This document shows positions 1 to 7,905 of a DNA stretch of 48,093 bases, in pieces. The notes beneath the pieces are model-generated. The model saw nothing but the letters and a program-made list of their open reading frames with translations. It was not told where the DNA came from and did not search any database. Source of the DNA: Gelidibacter algens (GTDB taxonomy: Bacteria > Bacteroidota > Bacteroidia > Flavobacteriales > Flavobacteriaceae); NCBI RefSeq assembly GCF_001678675.1, contig NZ_LZRN01000031.1, positions 1 through 48,093 on the forward strand. Reading direction: 5' to 3'. Within the stretch, counting starts at the first letter, position 1; the number at the start of each line of letters is the position of its first letter. A program made the translations under genes and the position numbers.

Positions 1-5
1 ATATT

Positions 6-50
6 AAAATGTCGAGTAAATAAACAAAACGTTAATCTACTCGACATTTT
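6..50. terminator. Inverted repeat, likely terminator of the surface-protein array
   Basis: A perfect 13-bp inverted repeat (6-18 with 38-50, core TGTCGAGTA/TACTCGACA) encloses a 19-nt loop. It lies about 75 bp beyond the stop of the leftward surface-gene remnant. A T-run follows the stem on the + strand and a shorter T-rich stretch follows it on the - strand, so it may work in both directions. Confidence 0.6.
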
Positions 51-123
51 TCTTGGTCGGTTAATTTTTATTGCGTAATAAAATAGTACAACGAAGGTTT
101 GTAAGACTTGCGTTGAAAAAAAT

Positions 124-1180
124 TTAATTGACAATCAAATTATATGATGTAACTAAAAACTGTTCAGTTCCAATGGTTGTTTTTTGGACATATATCTCTA
201 TATAGTCATTTTTAACTACATCTACAGTTCCAATAATTGATACTGACTGTCTTGCGTTGGTTTGCAGTACATCAGCAATGACATCGCTTCCAACTACCTT
301 TGCACCATTTTTATAGATCGAAAAGGTATATCGACTTCCAACTGTAGCAGTAAAAGATAGTGAACCCAAAACATTTATCGCTCTTCTGCCTTCTCCTTCA
401 TATATCAGCCGATTTTCACTATTTACACCTGTACCCTCTGCAGTGCGGAATAACCTAAGAGCATTTGTGTTAACTGGCAATTTGAATGGAGTTGTAATAC
501 TAAGAGTTATTATAGTGGAGCTATCATAATATAAATTACCAGTAGCCTCACTATCAATTTCCTTTGGGATACCAGGTGAATCTACAGACCAGACATTACT
601 AAAGTTAAACCCTGTATAAGAGCCTGTAGTATATCTTTTGACGTACTGCGTACCAGTTCCACTAAAACTAACACCAGATAATACGGCCTTGGCTACAGTT
701 GGATTGGAACTTACATCGATACCTTTTGCTGTACCATCAATGACCATAAACCCGCCTTGTTTTTGAATAAAGTCAAAAGTTCCAGTAAACGTTTCATAGG
801 TTCCAGCATTATTAGCAAACCAACCTATATTACTAATGAGTAGTTGTTTGATGTTTGCAAAAGTGATTCCTGTAGTGTTGCCTACATATTGTGCAACACT
901 CATAAACACCATTCCATAATTAGAAATAGATCCAACCGATGCTGAACTGGCAATAACTAAATCCCTGAGGATTAAATTTTGCGCTTCACTCCCTGTCAAA
1001 TAGCCGCTGGGTTGTATTCATTCTAGGCGCTAGCATACCTTTTGTTGTGGATTTTACATCCAACATGGCGGATGCTTCTGGAGTCAAAGTTCCGATACCC
1101 ACTTGTGAGTAACCAGTGGTGCTCAATAAGAATAAAGCGATGAACTTTATGGTGATAAGGGGTAGTTTTTTCATTTTCAT
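124..1180 (-). pseudogene. Broken paralogue of the 'VGIGT' secreted surface protein
   Basis: The 5' part (1180 down to 986) encodes a signal peptide and the start of a Bacteroidota surface protein (GYSQVGIGT, then a GMLAPRM motif), nearly identical to the start of the gene at 1574-2995. It meets a stop after about 64 codons. The rest of the protein continues in another frame from about 999 to 124, about 290 codons, with no ATG of its own (first usable codon TTG). Compared with the intact paralogue, roughly 100 codons between the GMLAPRM motif and the LRDLVIA/IQDLAIA motif are missing, so an internal deletion probably caused the frameshift. The C-terminal part matches the paralogue in pattern (DYIEIYV against DYLEVFI). 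It is probably a non-functional relic, though the long open 3' part suggests recent loss. Confidence 0.75.
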
Positions 1181-1398
1181 AATTAGTATTTTAGGATTTT
1201 AGTAGATTTTTTTGAGGTTTCTTTATTAAGAACAACAATGTAAACGCCTTGACTTTTATTAAAGGGAATGCTGATGTTGCTCTGATTGTTTAGGTTTTCT
1301 GAGATGGTTAAAATATGCTGTCCAACTACATTATAGATGTCAATGCTTTTGACTTCTAAATGACTTGGTTTTGTTACCACAATTTGGTTGTTACCATT
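1085..1398. repeat. 314-bp near-perfect direct repeat, copy 1
   Basis: Matches 2900-3213 at a constant offset of 1815 bp with no gaps and only two mismatches in my reading. It spans the end of a T9SS sorting domain, a 2-bp gap and the signal peptide of the next gene. Sequence outside the repeat is strongly diverged between copies, which points to gene conversion or homologous exchange confined to this segment. Confidence 0.9.
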
Positions 1399-1560
1399 TT
1401 AATAAACCAATGTCTTATCTAAATATGTGGCGCTTATGTAAATAGAATCTTTAAAGTTCTCTTATTCTTTGATCATTAATTGATGCTTTTTGATGCTTGA
1501 TATTGTTACGTCTATTGGGAATTCCATAAAGTTTAAATTTCTATCAACGCCTTATATGAT
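1183..1560 (-). pseudogene. C-terminal remnant of a duplicated T9SS-sorted surface protein
   Basis: Positions 1380-1183 encode a 65-residue T9SS type A sorting domain that differs at only one or two residues from the C-terminus of the gene at 2998-4971. Upstream (1400-1560) the reading frame is lost, but homology to 3360-3500 of the intact gene can still be followed: the translation EFPIDVTISSIKKHQLMI matches EFPIGLIISETGTHQLMI, then stops. There is no signal peptide or promoter, and further upstream the gene is replaced by the intact VGIGT gene. This is the 3' stump of a second copy of the cargo gene. Confidence 0.8.
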
Positions 1561-1573
1561 AAACTCAAATGTT

Positions 1574-2995
1574 TTAGTCAGTAACTCTAAATTGTAATTC
1601 ATCTACCCTAATTGATGAGGTATTTAGATTATTTCTGGATATAAAAACTTCCAGATAATCACCAGCAACCAAATTTACTTCGGTATTTAGAATAATTTGA
1701 AAAGACTGATTATTTGTAGCGGCCGCCATAGAAGATACAGGTGCAATAAGCGCAGTTCCATTTTTACCAAGACCAATTGAAAAATCAGCGTTATTAGTTG
1801 GCGCTTTTGCACTGATCACTACTGAAACTTTGCCGACCATAGGTTCTACGCCATTATATGTAATTTTATTATCACTTGCAGTAAATCGCTTTTGGTCAAC
1901 AATGGTAGATGCCCCAGCTATTTTAAAAAAAAGATTCGTTCCACCTGTAAAATATGTCAGTGCAGTATTGCTATTAAAGTAAATAAAACTAAACGCTCTT
2001 GAATCTGGTATATTGGTGTTTTGCTGCATACTCCAACCAGGAGCGTAAGAGTCTATCCCGCTTAAAGGAGTTGTAACACCTCTAAACATATTGGTGGTCA
2101 TTCGCCCTCTATCTATAGTACCTGCTACCGTGATACCTGTACCGCCAGCATAAATGAAATAATTATTTGACAAATCAATATCATCAACTGTCAATCCAGA
2201 CAGAAATTCCATTCCAGAGCCGCTGCTACCAATACCTTCAATAAAGTTCAAACTAGCGGCAAATTTGCCTACATTGCCAGTTACTTTTACACCATCGCTT
2301 ACTTTCCACAAATTTTTAACAAAGGTAATTGCCTTAAAACCAGAAATTTGACCCACTCCTTTTGATGCAACAAGTTCCACTATCGAAGCCCCCGAGAAAG
2401 AGTTGAAATACATTGTACCTGTGCTATCTGAAACATCATACGCCTTAGTGCTAGCACTATTAAGTGCTATTGCTAAATCTTGAATGAATATATTCTTATT
2501 TGTACTTCTCAGCACGGCACCGTTTACGTTAGACACTATCATATCTTTTTGTGGGTCAGTACCTCTAAGTCCTGCCCCATTGATATTAATATAATTTACA
2601 CCAATGTTAACCATACCTGAAAAAACATACATTTTATTTCCATCCAGTGTAATACCACCACTAACAGGGGTTGGTAAATCAGTCAGTGAATAAACATAAA
2701 CAAGGTTAGAGTTTATAGAAAACGAAAAAGATTTCCAAACACCATCGCTATAGATATCTGATGAATTGTTGGTGGTATTATAAATCTGTAATCCTTCCGC
2801 GGGTTCGGATATGCCATTTCTTTGAATTTCAGTCATTCTAGGAATTAGCATCCCTCTCGATGTGGAATTTATATCCAACATTGCTGATGCATTGGGCTCC
2901 AAAGTTCCAATACCCACTTGTGAGTAACCAGTGGTGCTCAATAAGAATAAAGCGATGAACTTTATGGTGATAAGGGGTAGTTTTTTCATTTTCAT
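1574..2995 (-). CDS. Secreted 'VGIGT'-type surface protein (function unknown)
   Basis: 473 residues. A signal peptide (basic KMKK start, hydrophobic core, likely cleavage after GYS) leads into QVGIGT and a GMLIPRMT motif, the hallmark N-terminus of many Bacteroidota exported proteins. The middle is rich in Gly, Asn, Ser and Thr and looks like beta-helix or beta-sandwich repeats (for example SNNYFIYAGGTGITVAG). The C-terminal 120 residues resemble a jelly-roll domain. I see no T9SS sorting domain. It starts 2 bp after the stop of the upstream cargo gene, so the two are probably co-transcribed. A broken paralogue lies just downstream. The role (adhesion, matrix or tail-spike-like) cannot be told from sequence alone. 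Confidence 0.8.
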   Translation of the reverse strand: MKMKKLPLITIKFIALFLLSTTGYSQVGIGTLEPNASAMLDINSTSRGMLIPRMTEIQRNGISEPAEGLQIYNTTNNSSDIYSDGVWKSFSFSINSNLVYVYSLTDLPTPVSGGITLDGNKMYVFSGMVNIGVNYININGAGLRGTDPQKDMIVSNVNGAVLRSTNKNIFIQDLAIALNSASTKAYDVSDSTGTMYFNSFSGASIVELVASKGVGQISGFKAITFVKNLWKVSDGVKVTGNVGKFAASLNFIEGIGSSGSGMEFLSGLTVDDIDLSNNYFIYAGGTGITVAGTIDRGRMTTNMFRGVTTPLSGIDSYAPGWSMQQNTNIPDSRAFSFIYFNSNTALTYFTGGTNLFFKIAGASTIVDQKRFTASDNKITYNGVEPMVGKVSVVISAKAPTNNADFSIGLGKNGTALIAPVSSMAAATNNQSFQIILNTEVNLVAGDYLEVFISRNNLNTSSIRVDELQFRVTD

Positions 2996-3213
2996 AATTA
3001 GTATTTTAGGATTTTAGTAGATTTTTTTGAGGTTTCTGTATTAAGAACAACAATGTAAACGCCTTGACTTTTATTAAAGGGAATGCTGATGTTGCTCTGA
3101 TTGTTTAGGTTTTCTGAGATGGTTAAAATATGCTGTCCAACTACATTATAGATGTCAATGCTTTTGACTTCTAAATGACTTGGTTTTGTTACCACAATTT
3201 GGTTGTTACCATT
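2900..3213. repeat. 314-bp near-perfect direct repeat, copy 2
   Basis: Partner of 1085-1398. It covers the last ~70 codons of the intact T9SS cargo gene, the 2-bp gap and the first ~30 codons of the following gene. The two differences seen are G/A in the codon after the signal peptide region and T/G giving Lys to Thr in the sorting domain. Confidence 0.9.
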
Positions 3214-4971
3214 ATAAAACACCACTGTGTTCTCCAAATCAGGGGTTGCTGTAGCTAAGGTACCAGCGGGCTGGAATACTAAAGAATATCTATTGAGGTG
3301 CTCTCCCAATGGAAGGCTAATATCGAATTTAGATTCGGTGAGGTTATGGGTAACGTTTAACACATTGTCTTTTAAATAAACAGTGTCAGAAAAATTTTCC
3401 TGTGCATCTATCATGAGTTGGTGTGTCCCGGTTTCTGAAATGATCAACCCTATCGGGAATTCCATAGCTTCTGAAAACCTATTGACACCCTGAATGGTAT
3501 AACGTTTGGTCGCGTTGCCTTCAATCACAAAAAACATGTCATCGGCTCGTGTTCTAAATTGAATGGCATCATAACCTGCGTTATGATTTAAGTCTGCCGT
3601 AGTATTGGGTAAAAATCCCAATAACAGCTGACGGTGGAAGCCTTCGGGATTTCTATATCCAACCCTGATGTACTGATTGGCATCATTTAGAACCTTTGAA
3701 TTTTCTAGTGACTGTTCTGCATTTTTTTGTGAGGCTTTTGCATTTTCAACCTCAAAAACACGCTGGGTATTTTTAAAATTAATAGTTCCTGTACCTTTGG
3801 CCTCAATGAAAAAAGCTTTGCCAATAGGCACATATCTAGTGGGCGCTGTGATGTTACCCGCCGTGCCAACACCGGCAATAAGGGGAGAGGCTACAGAAGG
3901 CACCGTGCCACCTGTTAGGTTTTTTGTGGCGTAACCTCCAAAATAGTCGGACAAGTAATGCGACGTGGTGCCGCCATCAACCCAAAAATAAAGGACATCC
4001 AAAACAGAAAGATTATCGCTTATAAAACTTTCTGCATTAAAATCAGAAGGATAGGGATTGCCCAATAAAATATTCTCTCCTGCAGTAATTGGAAAGTTGT
4101 AATCTCCGCTGTTTGGAGCGCCATAAAAAACATAGTTCTGATCTGAGGTTACCGCATCGGGGCCTTTCATGGTATACCCTTCCCCTGGCATCAAAGCACT
4201 AGAAGCATTTAAGGCTATCCACTCTGAATAGGCACCCGATCCTTTCGCATATTGGTAAAGCCAGCGTTTGTTGACAGTTAACGCTTCAATAACATTACCT
4301 GGCACATCAATCGTGGAAGGCAAGCCATTGTAAGGACTCCCAGAGCCAACTTGGATTGCTGTGGGGTTGAAAGGATTAATTGCGGCATCAGACCCATCAA
4401 ATTTCCCTCCTCCAATTGAAAAAGTACCGCCATTATTTACTGGTGACGACCAATAATCATATTGATAAGGAGAGCTCGTGCCCTGCTGGTCAATCAATAA
4501 TTTTCCAGAAACAACGGTGTTTTTATTCGCCCCAGCATGTACTTGAATCAGCTGAGAGTTGCCAACCATTCTCAAATCGCCACTTTTAAAAAGAAGCGCA
4601 TTGGCTACCTCCAATCTAAATTCATCGGCCACTGAGACGCCTTTCTTACTGGGCGCGGTGACATCAATCTCTAAATTATAAAAGTTGACCTTTTGGCTAT
4701 CGCCTGTTATGGCCAGCACACTATTGGTTGCACTTTTAAAATACGTTGTTCCGGCGCTGGCACTGGTTAGACCATGATTGATAAAATTGTTGTTTAAATA
4801 AAAATTGCCATCACTCACATGGTTTCCAGTGGTGGCATTTGTGTATTCATCTTGGAAAGAAACGATGGTACCTGATCCAATTTTAAGTACCCCCTTATTT
4901 ACAATTTGCGACTTTGCCAAAAAGCAAAAGCAAAAGATGAAAAAGAGTGAAAGCGTAGTTTTTAGGTTCAT
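2998..4971 (-). CDS. T9SS type A sorting domain surface protein
   Basis: 657 residues with a signal peptide (hydrophobic residues 6-18, AKSQ cleavage region). The C-terminal ~70 residues are a typical type A sorting domain (IDIYNVVGQHI, then GVYIVVLNTETSKKSTKILKY-like end), which directs outer-membrane passage by the Por/Gld machinery and attachment to or release from the cell surface. The central region has the layout common to large Bacteroidota secreted proteins of unknown function (YDYWSSPV, LLGNPYPSDF). It lies 32 bp downstream of the response regulator gene on the same strand with no terminator visible, so it may be the effector end of the signalling operon. Ligand or substrate is unknown. 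Confidence 0.85.
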   Translation of the reverse strand: MNLKTTLSLFFIFCFCFLAKSQIVNKGVLKIGSGTIVSFQDEYTNATTGNHVSDGNFYLNNNFINHGLTSASAGTTYFKSATNSVLAITGDSQKVNFYNLEIDVTAPSKKGVSVADEFRLEVANALLFKSGDLRMVGNSQLIQVHAGANKNTVVSGKLLIDQQGTSSPYQYDYWSSPVNNGGTFSIGGGKFDGSDAAINPFNPTAIQVGSGSPYNGLPSTIDVPGNVIEALTVNKRWLYQYAKGSGAYSEWIALNASSALMPGEGYTMKGPDAVTSDQNYVFYGAPNSGDYNFPITAGENILLGNPYPSDFNAESFISDNLSVLDVLYFWVDGGTTSHYLSDYFGGYATKNLTGGTVPSVASPLIAGVGTAGNITAPTRYVPIGKAFFIEAKGTGTINFKNTQRVFEVENAKASQKNAEQSLENSKVLNDANQYIRVGYRNPEGFHRQLLLGFLPNTTADLNHNAGYDAIQFRTRADDMFFVIEGNATKRYTIQGVNRFSEAMEFPIGLIISETGTHQLMIDAQENFSDTVYLKDNVLNVTHNLTESKFDISLPLGEHLNRYSLVFQPAGTLATATPDLENTVVFYNGNNQIVVTKPSHLEVKSIDIYNVVGQHILTISENLNNQSNISIPFNKSQGVYIVVLNTETSKKSTKILKY

Positions 4972-5003
4972 ATGGGAGATTTGGTTAAAATTTAGGTTAA
5001 GGT

Positions 5004-5450
5004 TTAGATAATCTTTTTGAACTGTTGGGGATGTTCAGTGTCTTCGGGTTCATGAATAAATTTTTTAAGCTTTTCCAATGTCAAAGGTTTTATGATATAG
5101 CCTGAACAATGGGTTTCTTTTTGTGCCTTAATGATATCGTCCGGACATATGGAGGACGACAGCATGTACACCGCGATCTTGTGATCTTTAATAACTTTTA
5201 ATTCTTTAAACTCTTTGAAAAAATTAAAGCCGTTCATTTCTGGCATATTGACATCAAGCAGAATAATCTCTGGTAGAGACAAAGACTTGATGTTGTTATT
5301 TGCCTCCAAGAGTTTAAAAAAGCTAAGCGCCAAAACAGCGTTATTAAAAGCTCTCGTTTTCACATTAGGATCATATTTTTCAATGACTTTTTGACTGACA
5401 TACACATCAATTTTATTATCGTCAATGAGCATCACGTTTTTAATCATCAT
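5004..5450 (-). CDS. CheY-like single-domain response regulator
   Basis: 148 residues, a receiver domain only, with no output domain. The acidic pocket is D10/D11, the phospho-acceptor is D66 in LLDVNMPEMNG, the switch residue is S98 in MLSSS, and the conserved lysine is K121 in IIKPL. It overlaps the upstream histidine kinase gene by 11 bp, so they are almost certainly partners and translationally coupled. Without a DNA-binding domain it should act by protein contact or in a phosphorelay. Receivers of this stand-alone kind next to PAS kinases are common in Flavobacteriia. Confidence 0.9.
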   Translation of the reverse strand: MMIKNVMLIDDNKIDVYVSQKVIEKYDPNVKTRAFNNAVLALSFFKLLEANNNIKSLSLPEIILLDVNMPEMNGFNFFKEFKELKVIKDHKIAVYMLSSSICPDDIIKAQKETHCSGYIIKPLTLEKLKKFIHEPEDTEHPQQFKKII

Positions 5451-7332
5451 TTTGGTTTTCTTCTTTTAGGTTTGGTAATATCACTTCAAAGGAAGCGCCT
5501 TGGTTGAGCTCACTTGTAACTGAAACTTTACCCTGAAAAACTTCAGCAATTCTCTTTAACATATAAAGTCCGAGTCCTGTGCCATTAGAGTTTTGATTGC
5601 ACACTCTGAAATAGAGATCAAACACTTTATCAAGATGCGCACTATCAATGCCGATCCCATTGTCTGATACAATTATTTTAACTTCCTTATCTGCAGCTAC
5701 TACAGTTACACTTACGTAAGAAGTTGCGTTGCTGGTTTTGGGTTTTGCAAAACCTACGGCATTGCGTAGCAGATTTTGAAAAACGCAATCCATAAGTTCT
5801 TGATTGAAATGAAAATTTGTTGTTTGCTGCACATCAATCTGAAAATTTATGCCTTCAAAATTTTCCATTTCCTGTACGGCACTCATGGCATCAGTAATCT
5901 TATCTTCAAATACTATAGGGGTAATCTCTCTACTTTTTTCTGAAATGATCGAAGCAAAAGCCAGATCATCCAGCAACGACCGGCCTATTCCTAAGGTTTC
6001 ATCTATCATGTTGACCAATACTGAAGCTTTTTCATTTATTTTCTCGTCCTTTAAAAGGAGCAGCAGGCCTTCAGCAGATGTTAAAGGTGCTTTTAAGTCG
6101 TGGGCCGATCGGTATAAAAACAGCTCCAAATCTTTGGTTGTTTTTCTTAATTTATCCTCTAATTTTTTTCGTTTGGAAACATCAAGCATGATGGCACAAT
6201 AAAAACGTTCCTTTCCATTTTCCCAATGGCTCATGGTAAGATCTACCGGAAATTCTTCTCCAGACTTTTTTAGCCCTATCATCTCGATACTTGCACCAGA
6301 TAAATCATTATCCAACCTGTCTTTTGCTTTTCTGAGCTCCTCAACGCCAGTATCCACATGCTTCTTTGAAATTATGACTGTTAAATGCTCACCAATAATT
6401 TCAGTATCAGTATATCCAAATGCCTTTTCTGCCCCTTTGTTCCACTCTATAATGTTTCCTTGACTGTTGGCTACCACTATAATCCCCACATTTATAGAAT
6501 GGAATATGTTGGTGTATTTTGTTTCTATAGCCTTGAGGGCCTTATTGACCTTGAGCCCATCTTTATGCTTCTTTGATTTTAACGTGGCATAAATGACTTC
6601 ATTTTGGAGATTAAAAACAGGCCTTATTTTTGTCACAATAAATGTCTGGCCCCCTTTAAAAGTCAATCCTATGGACTGGTAAGTACTGACTTTCCCTTCC
6701 GCAAAAACTTTGTGTATTTGCTTGCTGAGATACTCATGATTTGCAGGGTTTATAAAATCATAAACATAAGACCCGATAATGCGGTCAGACGTATTATTTA
6801 AAATGCTCTGGGAGGTGTTAAAGATCTTTCCGTGTTTTGTTATAAACAATGCATCTTTGGCGATGCTTTCTAGCAATTGTTTGTCAGAGTTATAAACGGA
6901 ATTATTGTTAATTTCTTTACAATAATAATCAGATATGTTATTACTGATTGCCACGTATTTAACAACATTGCCGAGTACGTCCTTAACAGGTGTAATAGAA
7001 GTTTCTAAACGATAGTTTCTATTTCTTAAACCTTTGTGAACTAGTACACCCTTCCACTTTAATCCTGCCTGCATGGTCTTACAAATTTCCCAATAAAGCG
7101 CTCTGGAATTCACTAAAGACTTCAACAATTGGCTAGATTGCAGTACATTACCACTATATGACGCCCGAAAAAGTTTTAAAAAGAGAGCATTGGAGTCAAT
7201 TATGATCCCGTCGCCATCTAAAATGACGGTGATATAATTAGTTCTCACAGATGCCAGCACATCTTTATCGTGAAGATTCGAGACTTCCTTATTAACCTTT
7301 GTCAGCATAGAATAGATTTTGAGATTCCACAC
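5440..7332 (-). CDS. PAS-domain sensor histidine kinase (soluble)
   Basis: 630 residues with no membrane segment, so it probably senses a cytoplasmic signal. Three PAS-like regions (about 25-135, 145-255 and 270-390) lead into a HisKA domain with phospho-acceptor H411 in SAHDLKAPL. The ATPase domain has an N box at NLLRNAVGF (521-529), G1 DNGIGID (557-563) and G2 GTGLGL (584-589), so all catalytic motifs are present. The ATPase closely resembles the bacteriophytochrome/PAS kinase group. It overlaps the small upstream gene by 41 bp from this start. The second Met (position 9, 7308) would shorten the overlap and is equally plausible. The likely partner is the response regulator at 5004-5450. 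Confidence 0.9.
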   Translation of the reverse strand: MWNLKIYSMLTKVNKEVSNLHDKDVLASVRTNYITVILDGDGIIIDSNALFLKLFRASYSGNVLQSSQLLKSLVNSRALYWEICKTMQAGLKWKGVLVHKGLRNRNYRLETSITPVKDVLGNVVKYVAISNNISDYYCKEINNNSVYNSDKQLLESIAKDALFITKHGKIFNTSQSILNNTSDRIIGSYVYDFINPANHEYLSKQIHKVFAEGKVSTYQSIGLTFKGGQTFIVTKIRPVFNLQNEVIYATLKSKKHKDGLKVNKALKAIETKYTNIFHSINVGIIVVANSQGNIIEWNKGAEKAFGYTDTEIIGEHLTVIISKKHVDTGVEELRKAKDRLDNDLSGASIEMIGLKKSGEEFPVDLTMSHWENGKERFYCAIMLDVSKRKKLEDKLRKTTKDLELFLYRSAHDLKAPLTSAEGLLLLLKDEKINEKASVLVNMIDETLGIGRSLLDDLAFASIISEKSREITPIVFEDKITDAMSAVQEMENFEGINFQIDVQQTTNFHFNQELMDCVFQNLLRNAVGFAKPKTSNATSYVSVTVVAADKEVKIIVSDNGIGIDSAHLDKVFDLYFRVCNQNSNGTGLGLYMLKRIAEVFQGKVSVTSELNQGASFEVILPNLKEENQNDD

Positions 7333-7705
7333 AATACGCTAAAGCCGCCTCCATTTGATTAAAAATTCTAATGTTTGCATTGTTACCAAAAAGTCTACTA
7401 TAGGAACTTATAAGAAGTTTTCCGTTTAAGGTATCTGCAATAAAGACTTGAGAAATAATAGTTTTCAAAATTGGGCTATCTGCAAATAGTTTTGCAGCTG
7501 TTGGAGAGAAGTTTCCAACAAATTTCCGAACGTCTATAACAAAAGGCACAGGTTCCCCTTTGGTTATTTCCTCAATTTTGGATAAATAGGTAAGTATCCG
7601 ACTTTCTGATAAATAACAATCCGTATGGTTAAGTGTACAAAATAATATACCATTTTCAATCGAAAGTTTTGAACTTTCAAATTGATTGAGAACATTTGTT
7701 TCCAT
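7292..7705 (-). CDS. Small STAS/SEC14-like protein, function unknown
   Basis: 137 residues, no signal peptide, no membrane segment. The alternating strand and helix pattern (VPFVIDVRKFVG, then a helix, then KLLISSYSRLF, then RIFNQMEAALAYC) resembles the STAS/SpoIIAA-like fold often found beside sensor kinases in Flavobacteriia. I assign it from pattern and context, not from a recognised signature. It is the first gene of the kinase/regulator unit and overlaps the kinase start. It could be a regulatory partner or anti-sigma-antagonist-like switch for the kinase. The upstream region carries palindromes and a -24/-12-like element. Confidence 0.6.
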   Translation of the reverse strand: METNVLNQFESSKLSIENGILFCTLNHTDCYLSESRILTYLSKIEEITKGEPVPFVIDVRKFVGNFSPTAAKLFADSPILKTIISQVFIADTLNGKLLISSYSRLFGNNANIRIFNQMEAALAYCVESQNLFYADKG

Positions 7706-7741
7706 GCTATGTCAATTTTGGTGTATTTGGGAAAAACTTAC

Positions 7742-7758
7742 TGCCAACATATATGCCA
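7742..7758 (-). promoter_or_regulatory. Candidate sigma-54 (-24/-12) promoter
   Basis: On the - strand the sequence reads TGGCATATATGTTGGCA, close to TGGCAC-N5-TTGCA. The -24 half is good. The -12 half has an extra G, so its GC is one base further away than ideal. It lies 37-53 bp before the ATG at 7705, with two palindromes about 90-145 bp further upstream, which is the usual distance for sigma-54 enhancers. The assignment is an inference from layout. Confidence 0.4.
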
Positions 7759-7849
7759 AAACCAAAACAGATGCTTCAAAAAAATGATAACGAACTGAAT
7801 ACTAGCGCGATAAAATTTCTATAAGTAATTACACGAACAGTCAAGAAAC

Positions 7850-7861
7850 ACGGTATACCGT
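7850..7861. promoter_or_regulatory. 12-bp palindromic operator/enhancer candidate, copy 1
   Basis: Perfect palindrome ACGGTATACCGT, identical to the core of the second copy 39 bp away (centre to centre). It lies between the sigma-54 activator gene and the promoter of the downstream sensor-kinase genes. Dyads of this kind are typical binding sites for Fis-type helix-turn-helix dimers such as the one at the C-terminus of the activator. Confidence 0.65.
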
Positions 7862-7887
7862 ATTAAAAAGCCGATGAAATACACTTC

Positions 7888-7901
7888 CACGGTATACCGT
7901 G
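7888..7901. promoter_or_regulatory. 14-bp palindromic operator/enhancer candidate, copy 2
   Basis: Perfect palindrome CACGGTATACCGTG, containing the same 12-bp core as copy 1. It ends 5 bp before the stop codon of the activator gene; a further CACGG half-site overlaps that stop (7907-7911). Confidence 0.65.
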
Positions 7902-7905
7902 ACCA

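Noticed and set aside
1574-2995. Prophage tail-fibre gene
   Set aside because: Tail-spike-like features exist, but there is a signal peptide and no phage gene anywhere near; the VGIGT start is common in exported Bacteroidota proteins.
5849-6202. Long frames opposite the histidine kinase and other genes
   Set aside because: They mirror conserved coding sequence on the other strand and show no domain of their own.
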